A stretch of 23,821 nucleotides of DNA from Candidatus Thorarchaeota archaeon (GTDB lineage Archaea; Asgardarchaeota; Thorarchaeia; Thorarchaeales; Thorarchaeaceae): assembly GCA_016840825.1 (NCBI GenBank), contig JAEORN010000118.1, positions 1 to 23,821 of the forward strand. The letters run 5' to 3'. Made by a program: the position numbers and the translations under genes. Each line of letters begins with the position of its first letter. Position 1 is the first letter of the stretch. Positions 8,079-15,443 of this stretch are shown here, in pieces. The notes below the pieces were generated by a model that made no database searches, was not told the DNA's origin, and worked only from the letters and a program-made list of their open reading frames with translations.

Positions 8079-9392
8079 GTGACTTCGGATGACAATACCT
8101 CTGACTCCATAAAGTACGAACATGAGTTTGTAGGAAGTATCTCTCCAGAAATTACAATCTCCGATAGGTCGCATATTCTCATTGTAAGTAAAGACCAATC
8201 CTACCTCACACATGGAATTCATAAATTCCCTGCAAAATTCTTTCCTGAACTACCCAGGTATCTAGTACAGAAGTATTCTGCAAAAGGTAACATTGTATTA
8301 GATCCAATGTGTGGAAGTGGGACCGTCCTTTTGGAATCTCTTCTGCTGCAACGAAAGGCAGTTGGGATTGATATCGATCCCATGGCACGATTAATCTCAA
8401 GGGTGAAGATTACACCAATTTCATCATCTCAATTAACGAGCATATATGACCTACTTCGCGAAGTAATTATCGATTCCTATGACCAGAAAAGTGAGGTGGG
8501 TACTATACCTGATTTTCATTACCGGGACTCATGGTTTAGACCGTATGTACTTCATGAACTGGGAGTGATTAAGAATTCAATAGAAGGACTTTCAAGATCT
8601 TACGATCGTCATATCTTCGATTTCCTAAGGGTGGTTTTCTCATCAATCATACGTGATGTATCTAATGCAGACCCTCATTGCACTCGAACAGTTATTAGAA
8701 AGAAACAGAAACGAAATATCCTTCGAGGAGAAGCAATCTCAAAGTTCCTTGAAACGCTTGAGAATCAAATAGAATCAATGGAAAATCTATCGGAAAAGAT
8801 TAGCAAACTAGAGTGGTTTATACCTCAGATATTCTGTAGCACCGCAACATCAATGCCATTGAAGGACACAATGGTAGATTTAGCAATTACCTCTCCTCCT
8901 TATATTAATGCAGTTGACTATCCCCGGACGCATCAGCTAGAAATGTATTGGCTTGGTTTCATCGAAGACGAACCACTCTCAAAAATGAAGCGTAGATACA
9001 TCGGTACTGAAACAGTCTACAAAGAAGAATACCTAGAACGTCAGATTTCAAATTATACTACTCTTGATAACGTACTTAGAAGAATCTTCAAGAGTGATCC
9101 GAGGCGTTCTTTCATAGTCTACAAATTCTTTGATGATATGAAAAAACAGCTTTCTGAAACATATCGCGTGCTGCGTCCCGGGGCGAAATACTGTCTAGCA
9201 ATTGGTAATAATCTGATTCGTGGGATTCGAGTTGAGTCTCATAAGATTCTTTCAGAGATTGCCACATCTTCTTCCATTGGATTCAAATTGGAACGTAGTT
9301 TCTTTTCAGGACTAATTCGTCACTTCATTAAGATACCAAGAAAGGAACGGATGCACGGAGAATGGGTGCTCATCCTAGAAAAGCCAAAGTGA
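8079..9392 (+). CDS. DNA methyltransferase, N4-cytosine/N6-adenine type
   Basis: This is a SAM-dependent amino-methyltransferase of 437 residues from GTG 8079. The frame reaches back to TTG 8028 (454 residues), but no ribosome binding site supports that start. In 437-residue numbering, a motif X-like HGIHKFPAKF is at 45-54 and motif I, the SAM loop DPMCGSGT, at 75-82. GIDIDPMA follows as the acidic motif II region, and catalytic motif IV is TSPPY at 271-275. S/T-S-P-P-Y is typical of N4-cytosine enzymes. The order X-I then IV, with about 190 residues between, resembles the alpha layout with a central recognition region. No restriction endonuclease gene adjoins it, so it looks solitary. An RNA-methylating role cannot be excluded. 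The next gene is convergent, 2 bp away. Confidence 0.85.
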   Translation: MTSDDNTSDSIKYEHEFVGSISPEITISDRSHILIVSKDQSYLTHGIHKFPAKFFPELPRYLVQKYSAKGNIVLDPMCGSGTVLLESLLLQRKAVGIDIDPMARLISRVKITPISSSQLTSIYDLLREVIIDSYDQKSEVGTIPDFHYRDSWFRPYVLHELGVIKNSIEGLSRSYDRHIFDFLRVVFSSIIRDVSNADPHCTRTVIRKKQKRNILRGEAISKFLETLENQIESMENLSEKISKLEWFIPQIFCSTATSMPLKDTMVDLAITSPPYINAVDYPRTHQLEMYWLGFIEDEPLSKMKRRYIGTETVYKEEYLERQISNYTTLDNVLRRIFKSDPRRSFIVYKFFDDMKKQLSETYRVLRPGAKYCLAIGNNLIRGIRVESHKILSEIATSSSIGFKLERSFFSGLIRHFIKIPRKERMHGEWVLILEKPK

Positions 9393-9394
9393 AT

Positions 9395-10063
9395 TTATTG
9401 GATGAAGGTCTTGAAGTGAGCCATTATGTTGCTTAGTTGTTCCATCGAACTCAATACACCTGCTGGAACATCCAATGAATGATTCCCTTTCAGGACAGCG
9501 AAGACTTCGCATTTTCCTTCTTGAGCAAGTTTCGCAATTATATTGTCATCATAATGGGGATCTGCAGTTCCGATTACAACAAGCGAGTTGCCTTTATGGG
9601 CAATCATCTGTTCTACAACCCATTCTTGTTTGAGAAGCGGAGTTAGCCAGAGAATTTTCTTATCCGCAATCTCTGGATATTTCTGAACCATTCGGCTCAT
9701 CATTATAGTACCCAGTGATTTTCCAACTATTACTGAAAGAGTATAATTCTCCAAATCCTGAATTGCTTCATACACTGCTTCCGCATCTCTGAACATCCAT
9801 TCTGCCCTTTCCTGATTTGATACTGACATGAACTCCTCTTCCCCAGAGTACCTAGTATCAACGGTTAAGACGCTATGACCTGCTTCTAGAAGTATTCCAG
9901 TAGCATAGTATAGCATAGGCATATCAACAGTGTAATGAAGCCCTGGTAGGATAACTGAAATTGGACCAGAAGCGCTCCTGGGTATAAGAAGACTGTTCAT
10001 TATGTTTCTATCATTATATCCCTTAATTGTCAGACTATCGAGCTTTATTGGCATTTCACTCAC
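9395..10063 (-). CDS. Small alpha/beta-hydrolase-fold protein
   Basis: The protein has 222 residues, with GTG 10063 as start; ATG 10054 is an equally good alternative. It carries the catalytic triad of alpha/beta hydrolases: nucleophile S116 in the elbow VGKSLGT, D168 in GTADPHYD and H195 in KGNHSLD. ILPGLHYTVDMPMLYY (38-53) supplies the oxyanion-hole region. There is no signal peptide, no lid insertion and no membrane segment, so it is a compact cytosolic enzyme of the dienelactone-hydrolase/KANL3-like size class. The substrate could be an ester or thioester and cannot be told. It is convergent with the methyltransferase and divergent from the winged-helix regulator. Confidence 0.85.
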   Translation of the reverse strand: MSEMPIKLDSLTIKGYNDRNIMNSLLIPRSASGPISVILPGLHYTVDMPMLYYATGILLEAGHSVLTVDTRYSGEEEFMSVSNQERAEWMFRDAEAVYEAIQDLENYTLSVIVGKSLGTIMMSRMVQKYPEIADKKILWLTPLLKQEWVVEQMIAHKGNSLVVIGTADPHYDDNIIAKLAQEGKCEVFAVLKGNHSLDVPAGVLSSMEQLSNIMAHFKTFIQ

Positions 10064-10169
10064 TCTGGATTCAAGACCTCTCCCTCTTATGAGTTCTGCA
10101 TTGATTCAAAGCGAATACTTATCTGTAAAACATACAGACATTATCAAAACTTACGGAGGTAAATAGTAC

Positions 10170-10428
10170 ATGGCAACAACATTCAGGTGGGATCGCGTTT
10201 GCCCAACGCTCATTCTTAGCTTTACCTCCCTCTGCAAAGTTTCTATACGTGCTTCTTAAGAATCGACGTCGCATGTCGCGACAGGATCTGATAAGCAGCA
10301 CATTTCTTCCTCCACGAACTGTCAACTATGGACTTAGTAGACTGAAAGATCTTGGTCTAATCAAGGAAGAGGAACATGAGGACGATGCAAGGGAGAGAGT
10401 CTATGTGCTGGAATCAGCTCCAATGTAG
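10170..10428 (+). CDS. Winged-helix transcription regulator, apparent 5' frameshift
   Basis: The frame that ends at TAG 10428 encodes a complete small winged helix. It opens LPPSAKFLYVLLKN, continues SRQDLISSTFLPPRTVNYGL (recognition helix) and SRLKDLGLIKEE, and closes with the wing DDARERVYVL. This matches the archaeal MarR/ArsR-like 'LPPSAK...LPxRTVxxALxxL' regulators. That frame is open from 10129 but has no ATG, GTG or TTG before an internal ATG at 10273. The only start with a strong ribosome binding site (GGAGGT at 10155-10160) is ATG 10170. It lies in another frame and stops at TAA 10257-10259. A single-base slip between 10172 and about 10215 would join them. It may be a sequencing error, a real mutation, or an unusual start codon. 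The DNA-binding domain itself is intact. Confidence 0.65.
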
Positions 10429-10440
10429 CAAGGCTTACGT

Positions 10441-10476
10441 AGAGACCTCTCCTGTGTATAGCTTGAGAGGGTCTCT
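10441..10476 (+). terminator. Stem-loop after winged-helix gene
   Basis: AGAGACCTCTC pairs with GAGAGGGTCTCT with one bulged base and a 13-nt loop. A C-rich pyrimidine tract follows. It begins 13 nt after the stop of the regulator and ends upstream of aspS. Confidence 0.4.
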
Positions 10477-10543
10477 CCCCCATTCCAAAACCCTCATAAT
10501 GAAATGAATGCGCCATCAAACCTCAGACTTGATGGTGAGTCCA

Positions 10544-11902
10544 ATGAACTTCTACGATAAAGCAGGCATTGTACCAATTGGCGACGAACAACGTACGCAC
10601 TTCACTAGTGATATCAATTCATCCGCTGTGGATTCTGATGTAATCCTGTTAGGTTGGGTTCATATTCTCCGAGATAAAGGGAAAATCAAATTTCTAATAT
10701 TAAGAGATGAAAAGGGTACTACACAAGTCACTCTTCCTCAAAAGAAAGTTCCTGCTGATGTGTTTGAAATTGCAGGACAACTGAAGTCTGAGATGGCTGT
10801 AGCTGTTCATGGTAAAGTGGTTGCGACGAATCAGCTCGATTCTGGGGCTGAAGTGATTCCAACAAAGATTCGAATCATCAACACATCTGATCGGCTCCCA
10901 ATTGATGTCGTTGAAGGAAAAGTCGATATTGATCTAGATACAAGGCTGAATTATCGAATTCTTGATCTTCGGAAACCAACCATCAATGCAATCTTCAGGA
11001 TTCAACATTCCCTTGTTCGTTTTGCTAGGCAATTTCTTGAACAGAATAACTTTGTTGAAATCCACACTCCTAAGATAGTGGCAGAAGCTACTGAGGGCGG
11101 TGCAAATCTCTTTGAGATTAAATACTTCGAACGGAGGGCATACCTTGCACAAAGTCCTCAATTCTACAAACAACTAATGCTTCTAGCTGGGTTTGGAAGA
11201 GTTTTCGAGATCGCACCTGTTTTTCGAGCTGAGAAGCACAATACTCGTCGACATGTTAACGAATATACATCATTCGACTTCGAGATGGCTTGGATTAGCG
11301 GAGTTGAAGATGTTATGAGAATGGAAGAGCAGATGCTTCATCACTCTTTCAAGAAAACTAGAGAGCACATGGCTCCTGAGCTAGAACTTCTTGGCGTTGA
11401 CTTGATTGTTCCCAAGCTTCCTTTCAAGAGAGTAAAGTATGCAGAAGCTATCGATCTCCTGAATGCCGAGGGAAAGGATCTATCCATTAAGGACGATATC
11501 GATCCAGAGAGTGAAGGGTTGCTTGGTAGAATCTTTCCAGAGAAATACGGGACCGATATGGTCTTTCTCACACACTATCCCCTCGAGCTGAGACCTGCTT
11601 ATACTATGCCAAGTCTAACAGATGAAGGTATGACTGAGAGTTTTGATTTGACTTACAAAGGAATGGAGATTACAACCGGAAGTCAGCGTATACACATCTA
11701 TGACCTTCTAGTTGAACGCTTCAAAGCAAAAGGCTTTGATCCCGAAGCGTTCAGTTTCTATCTCGATCCCTTCAAATATGGTGCTCCTCCACATGGTGGA
11801 TTAGGCCTAGGTGTAGAACGACTTACAATGCAGCTACTTGGGATTGAAAACATACGAGAAGCAACTCTGTTACCTCGTGATAGAGATAGAATCACTCCTT
11901 AA
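10544..11902 (+). CDS. aspS: Aspartyl-tRNA synthetase, archaeal type
   Basis: This is a class IIb aminoacyl-tRNA synthetase. I prefer ATG 10544 (452 residues, MNFYDKAG) because GGTGAG sits four to five bases upstream. ATG 10508 would add twelve residues without a ribosome binding site. The N-terminal OB-fold anticodon domain contains [20 protein letters not shown]. Motif 2 is [19 protein letters not shown] and motif 3 is [16 protein letters not shown], followed by [17 protein letters not shown], the usual archaeal/eukaryotic AspRS ending. There is no GAD insertion, so it is not the bacterial type. The residue after GWV is His, where the Asp-specific Thermococcus enzyme has Trp. This hints at a non-discriminating enzyme that also charges tRNA-Asn (inference). 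A hairpin follows the stop. Confidence 0.95.
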   Translation: MNFYDKAGIVPIGDEQRTHFTSDINSSAVDSDVILLGWVHILRDKGKIKFLILRDEKGTTQVTLPQKKVPADVFEIAGQLKSEMAVAVHGKVVATNQLDSGAEVIPTKIRIINTSDRLPIDVVEGKVDIDLDTRLNYRILDLRKPTINAIFRIQHSLVRFARQFLEQNNFVEIHTPKIVAEATEGGANLFEIKYFERRAYLAQSPQFYKQLMLLAGFGRVFEIAPVFRAEKHNTRRHVNEYTSFDFEMAWISGVEDVMRMEEQMLHHSFKKTREHMAPELELLGVDLIVPKLPFKRVKYAEAIDLLNAEGKDLSIKDDIDPESEGLLGRIFPEKYGTDMVFLTHYPLELRPAYTMPSLTDEGMTESFDLTYKGMEITTGSQRIHIYDLLVERFKAKGFDPEAFSFYLDPFKYGAPPHGGLGLGVERLTMQLLGIENIREATLLPRDRDRITP

Positions 11903-11920
11903 GAGAAAAACAAAAAGGTC

Positions 11921-11942
11921 GAGTGCCCCTTGAAAGGCACTC
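11921..11942. terminator. Hairpin downstream of aspS
   Basis: GAGTGCC (11921-11927) and GGCACTC (11936-11942) form a perfect 7-bp stem with an 8-nt loop. It starts 18 nt after the aspS stop, between aspS and the convergent small ORF ending at 11961, so it may act in both directions. Confidence 0.5.
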
Positions 11943-11960
11943 TGGCTACTTCATGTTCTA

Positions 11961-12143
11961 CTAATGATTATGAATTTCGCTATAGCCATTTGTCGGTCGA
12001 TTATATTTCTGACTTGTAAAACGGGTCTTTCTCTCTGATATTCCAATATAGTCCTCAAAGGCATCTACACAGCATCTTATCTCATCTTTTACCATCTCAC
12101 GTTTTACTTTTCTTCTTCGTTTCGAAGCTACATGACCTGACAT
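11961..12143 (-). CDS. Small basic protein, unknown function
   Basis: This short ORF encodes 60 residues. It is kept because ATG 12143 is preceded by GGAGGTT with 7-nt spacing, a near-ideal Shine-Dalgarno site. It also occupies an otherwise empty region. The product is strongly basic at the N-terminus (SKRRRKVKREMVKDEI), has two adjacent Cys, then DAFEDYIGISERKTR and a polar tail. There is no membrane segment or zinc motif. It may be a small nucleic-acid-binding protein, but no family is recognised. Upstream lies a set of inverted repeats that could be its leader. Confidence 0.45.
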   Translation of the reverse strand: MSGHVASKRRRKVKREMVKDEIRCCVDAFEDYIGISERKTRFTSQKYNRPTNGYSEIHNH

Positions 12144-12220
12144 TTTCGTTAACCTCCATGTTGGATTCTACAAACCTGATTTCCTCTCCCCATGAAGGCT
12201 ACGAAAAGAAGAAGCAGTCA

Positions 12221-12304
12221 TCACGAGGAGAGCAATTCGAATTAGTTCACACTAATGTGAAACCAATTCGGGTATGTATAATCGCCTCGTGACATTTTCG
12301 TCAC
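12221..12304. other. Nested inverted repeats, possible structured leader or operator
   Basis: TCACGAGG (12221-12228) is complementary to CCTCGTGA (12285-12292). Within it, CGAATTAGTTCACA (12238-12251) pairs with TGTGAAACCAATTCG (12256-12270) with one bulge and one wobble or mismatch. Just beyond, GTGAC (12289-12293) can pair instead with GTCAC (12300-12304). The outer and last stems share bases and so exclude each other, as in RNA switches. The element lies 78 bp upstream of the small minus-strand ORF and upstream of the EAP30 promoter. Confidence 0.45.
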
Positions 12305-12376
12305 ATGATAATAGGCTTGATTTGATATAAGGCTTAACTTCAGCGAAGAATTGTACTATATGCAGTGATAGCCTGT

Positions 12377-12384
12377 GTATAAAC
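12377..12384 (+). promoter_or_regulatory. TATA-box candidate for the EAP30 gene
   Basis: GTATAAAC would place transcription start near 12405-12410, about 30 nt before GTG 12437. A weaker TTGATATAAGG lies near 12330. Apart from this, the small ORF, the aspS hairpin and the repeats at 12221-12304, I see nothing in 11903-12436. Confidence 0.35.
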
Positions 12385-12436
12385 AGCATAATACTCTCTC
12401 TTAAAGGATAATCTGGGAGCATTTACTTGCCAGTCA

Positions 12437-13252
12437 GTGGTATCTACAACATTGAAGAGTTTGCGGGAAATGTACGAGGATATCCAATCAGAACTATATG
12501 CTTCAATCGCAACGCTTGATCAGCTAAAGAAGATGTATGATTTAGGTGCTGTAGAACTTGGATCATATCGAAGAGAATCAGAAGCTTTGGTTCAAGAAGT
12601 CAGGGTACAAATAGATAGTCTTCGTCGTATGGGAATTGACATTGCATCATTCATCAACGGTGAACGGATAATCGAGATATTTCCAGATGCTTCTTCTATG
12701 CTAAATCTCTTTGACCGCCAGCCTCAACAAACACTGAACGGGTTAACGTTAGATGAATTTTATGATCAACTGGGTCTCGCAGTATTGGATATTGCAACCA
12801 TACATGCATCGAAGGGAATTATGGGTCTCGCAGAGCTTATCGTTGAAGTCGTAAAACGGGTTCCTCAATTTCGATCCGTCAGCTATAACGATGTTATTGA
12901 GGCTGTCAACCGAGTATCAGAACATGGGCTTATTCCTGGTATCAGAACACTTCGCGGAGGTGTCAAGGTTGTAGAGCTACGACCCCTCGAACTCAGACGC
13001 GACCAATCCGATGTTGTGAACCTTGCAGCCATGAAGGGCTATACTTCAGTAGAGGAACTCATGCTTCGATTCAAATGGTCAGAGGAACAGGCGAGACAAG
13101 TGCTCACTAGTCTAGTTGATGTTGGTATGGCTGTTGCCGATATTAGATTCAGCACAGGTGGAAGATATTACTTCCCCGGTCTCAGGGCTCGCAATCCCCA
13201 AGAAAATGATGCTACCAGTAATAAACCTCGTGATTTCTCTGATTCTTCTTGA
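12437..13252 (+). CDS. ESCRT-II EAP30-domain protein (Vps22/Vps36-like)
   Basis: The protein has 271 residues and starts at GTG. Residues 110-248 match the EAP30 domain, two winged helices. IASKGIMGL-like ASKGIMGLAELIVEVVKR (124-141), then SYNDVIEAVNRVSEHGLIPG and GGVKVVELRP, form the first. YTSVEELMLRFKWSEEQARQ, LTSLVDVGMA and GGRYYFPGL form the second. Residues 5-75 are predicted helical (LDQLKKMYDLGAVELGSYRR...), a hairpin that recalls the steadiness box of ESCRT-I Tsg101/Vps23 or a Vps28-like helix. The C-terminal 20 residues are polar and probably disordered. In eukaryotes EAP30 proteins pair with two Vps25 copies; here the Vps25-like gene is the convergent neighbour, 8 bp away. Vps22 versus Vps36 origin cannot be decided, since Asgard proteins often branch before that split. 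Confidence 0.85.
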   Translation: MVSTTLKSLREMYEDIQSELYASIATLDQLKKMYDLGAVELGSYRRESEALVQEVRVQIDSLRRMGIDIASFINGERIIEIFPDASSMLNLFDRQPQQTLNGLTLDEFYDQLGLAVLDIATIHASKGIMGLAELIVEVVKRVPQFRSVSYNDVIEAVNRVSEHGLIPGIRTLRGGVKVVELRPLELRRDQSDVVNLAAMKGYTSVEELMLRFKWSEEQARQVLTSLVDVGMAVADIRFSTGGRYYFPGLRARNPQENDATSNKPRDFSDSS

Positions 13253-13260
13253 AGCACTTA

Positions 13261-13980
13261 CTAGAACTCAATCTTGATCGCATGTTTCTTCTTGTCAATC
13301 CATACTGCTAATCCCCGCTCAACTATGAGGGTTAGCAGAAATGCAATATCTCGTTCGGGTAATTGAGCGAAATCTTCTCCAGACTCTTGAATAATGATTG
13401 ATTTCAGATCTATGAGTGTAGTTCCTGTCTTTATGGCCCAATCATATAGGATATCTGCCCAATCCTCGAGAGGCCTCCAATACACCCTAAGTTGACGCCT
13501 CCCCCTATCTAGCCAGTCTGCAACTTCTTTATCGACAAGGGCTTGTCCAATTAATCGAAAAGCATCTACCTTTCCAGTTAAATCATTGAATGGTGGCTCT
13601 TTCAGAAACGTTGATACTGAGAAGACATGAATTGAATTTGCTTGTGCCCATTCCAAGAGAAAGTCACTCCATTCTTCAGCCCACATTTTCCTATCCTCAT
13701 CCCTTGTGGGTATGGAGTACATCCACTCAGATTCTAAGATCGTTCCCCAATGAGGAAGAAGTTCTTGTGATTCTTGGATGTCAATGACTTCCGTTATGTC
13801 TTCTTCTGTTATATCTTCAGAAACAGCCTCGATTTCTTTTGGTTCGATAATGATTACTTCAGGTCTGTGGACTTTCCTTTCTTTCTCAACCACTTTGGTT
13901 TGTTGCTCATCAATGACATCAGATTTTGTTTCAACATCTGTCTTTTTTTCCTTCTCTCTGCGTTTCTCTCTCATACCCAC
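13261..13980 (-). CDS. ESCRT-II Vps25-like protein
   Basis: The protein has 239 residues. Residues 98-168 and 169-239 are two winged helices. The second begins YWRPLEDWADILYDWAIKTG, close to the eukaryotic Vps25 'W-R-x-x-E-E-W-x-x-x-I-Y-x-W' block. It continues LPERDIAFLLTLIVERGLA and ends KHAIKIEF. Eukaryotic Vps25 is about 175 residues. The extra length here is a highly charged N-terminal tail (1-95) rich in Lys/Glu, probably disordered. The start is GTG 13980, with ATG 13974 also possible. GGAGGGG inside the end of vps4 serves as ribosome binding site, and only 3 bp separate the two genes, so they should be translationally coupled. The expected role is bridging EAP30 to ESCRT-III. Confidence 0.85.
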   Translation of the reverse strand: MGMREKRREKEKKTDVETKSDVIDEQQTKVVEKERKVHRPEVIIIEPKEIEAVSEDITEEDITEVIDIQESQELLPHWGTILESEWMYSIPTRDEDRKMWAEEWSDFLLEWAQANSIHVFSVSTFLKEPPFNDLTGKVDAFRLIGQALVDKEVADWLDRGRRQLRVYWRPLEDWADILYDWAIKTGTTLIDLKSIIIQESGEDFAQLPERDIAFLLTLIVERGLAVWIDKKKHAIKIEF

Positions 13981-13983
13981 GGA

Positions 13984-15213
13984 TTAGGACCCCTCCTCTG
14001 CCCAATCGGTGTACTTCTTCAAATCTTCGGGAGAGGTCGCGGGTCGGATATTCTCTATAGCTCTGAGGAAATCGTTGCGCGAAACATGTCGAAGTTCAAC
14101 TATTTCTTGGTCATCATCCATTCGTCCTGAAACTTGAAGGTCTCTAATTGGTTCCATTGCGGCTTCTCTGCAAATGACACTGATATCTCTTCCACTATAT
14201 CCTTCACTCAGGTCGGCCATCTCACCATAGTTCACATCGTCTTCTACATCAATCTCTTCCATATGGATCTCGAAAATCTGTTTTCGTGCAAGTCTATCTG
14301 GTAGTGGGACATGGATGCGTTTCTCAAATCGGGAACGTAGGGCGAAATCGATATCCCATGGCAAGTTGGTTGCACCAATAACGGTCACTCGATCTTCTGC
14401 GTCACTTGCCAACCCCTGCATCTCCGTGAGCAACTGCGTCTTTAATCTCCTCTCGCCGCCAACATCATCTCCAGAACGAGCGCCTCCAACAGAATCAAGT
14501 TCATCAATGAACACTATTGCGGGTTGGTTCATGCGAGCCATTTCAAAGAGGCTCTTCACCAGTCTTTCAGATTCACCTAACCATTTGCTAACTATATTTG
14601 CAGCGGATACGTTGAAGAAGGTTGCATTCACTTCAGAGGCAACTGCTTTTGCGACTAATGTCTTACCACATCCTGCGGGTCCATAAAACAGGATTCCCCT
14701 CCATGGCTGTCTCGCTTTTCCTTTGAACAACTCTGGGTGCTTCATAGGTGCAATGATTGCATCTGTGATTGCCTGTTTTGCATCTTCCAAGCCTGCAACT
14801 TCAGACATCTTTACATTCGGTTTCTCATAGATAATCGTATCTGCAACCATGTCTTTGAGTCGCTTTGTATCCTCGTCATCTTCAGCCATTGCCTCAGCTC
14901 GTCTTGCAGCCTCCTTTGGTTCTGGTGCTTCGCTTCTTGGTAGAGGCTGACTCAATCCTTCAACTGATTCGCTAGATAGGTTCTTTATCCCTGAAATGAA
15001 ACGAACTCTATCTACACACTCTTGAGCTCTTTTCAAATAGTGCTTCCTAACCGATGGCAATGAGGCGGAATTTGATAGCTTGATGAGAATCTTGCTTGCC
15101 TTCAAGTAATGTTGGCATGCTTCTTTCTTCATTCCACGATTATCAAGTTCTATTGCTCGATCTAAGAGATTCTTCAAACCTAAATCTACACGATCTGGAC
15201 CATTTGATGACAT
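13984..15213 (-). CDS. vps4: Vps4-like AAA+ ATPase with MIT domain
   Basis: This 409-residue meiotic-clade AAA+ ATPase should remodel and disassemble ESCRT-III. Residues 8-76 form an MIT three-helix bundle (NLLDRAIELDNRGMKKEACQ onward) for binding ESCRT-III tails. A linker (77-125) follows. The AAA core has Walker A GPAGCGKT (178-185), pore loop KWLG (210-213), Walker B VFIDELD (234-240, E238), sensor 1 ATN (281-283) and Arg fingers in RSRFEKR (293-299). The end, DFLRAIENIRPATSPEDLKK (381-400), matches the Vps4 C-terminal helix and separates it from proteasomal or Cdc48 ATPases. It starts at ATG 15213 with GAGG just upstream. It forms an operon with the Vps25-like gene and is divergent from the ESCRT-III gene across 230 bp. 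Confidence 0.96.
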   Translation of the reverse strand: MSSNGPDRVDLGLKNLLDRAIELDNRGMKKEACQHYLKASKILIKLSNSASLPSVRKHYLKRAQECVDRVRFISGIKNLSSESVEGLSQPLPRSEAPEPKEAARRAEAMAEDDEDTKRLKDMVADTIIYEKPNVKMSEVAGLEDAKQAITDAIIAPMKHPELFKGKARQPWRGILFYGPAGCGKTLVAKAVASEVNATFFNVSAANIVSKWLGESERLVKSLFEMARMNQPAIVFIDELDSVGGARSGDDVGGERRLKTQLLTEMQGLASDAEDRVTVIGATNLPWDIDFALRSRFEKRIHVPLPDRLARKQIFEIHMEEIDVEDDVNYGEMADLSEGYSGRDISVICREAAMEPIRDLQVSGRMDDDQEIVELRHVSRNDFLRAIENIRPATSPEDLKKYTDWAEEGS

Positions 15214-15443
15214 TTTCCCTCACGATTCCTAGCATTGAAGACTGTTAAGAACTTCTATTACTAACTGAAGTTTCTCACATCGGATGAAACACTCAATAAT
15301 TCATCCACTCTTATTAGTTGGCTTTTTCAGAGATTCATTAAAAAAGGAGGCGCTAATAACATATCATGTAAATAATCAAACAGCCCTGCGAAGTGTTAAA
15401 TGGTCACATGTAATTGGTCTGAATAGGGCTGAAAATATTCCAG

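Noticed and set aside
10119..10325. 68-residue minus-strand frame
   Set aside because: Antisense to the winged-helix domain, whose protein pattern is far more convincing.
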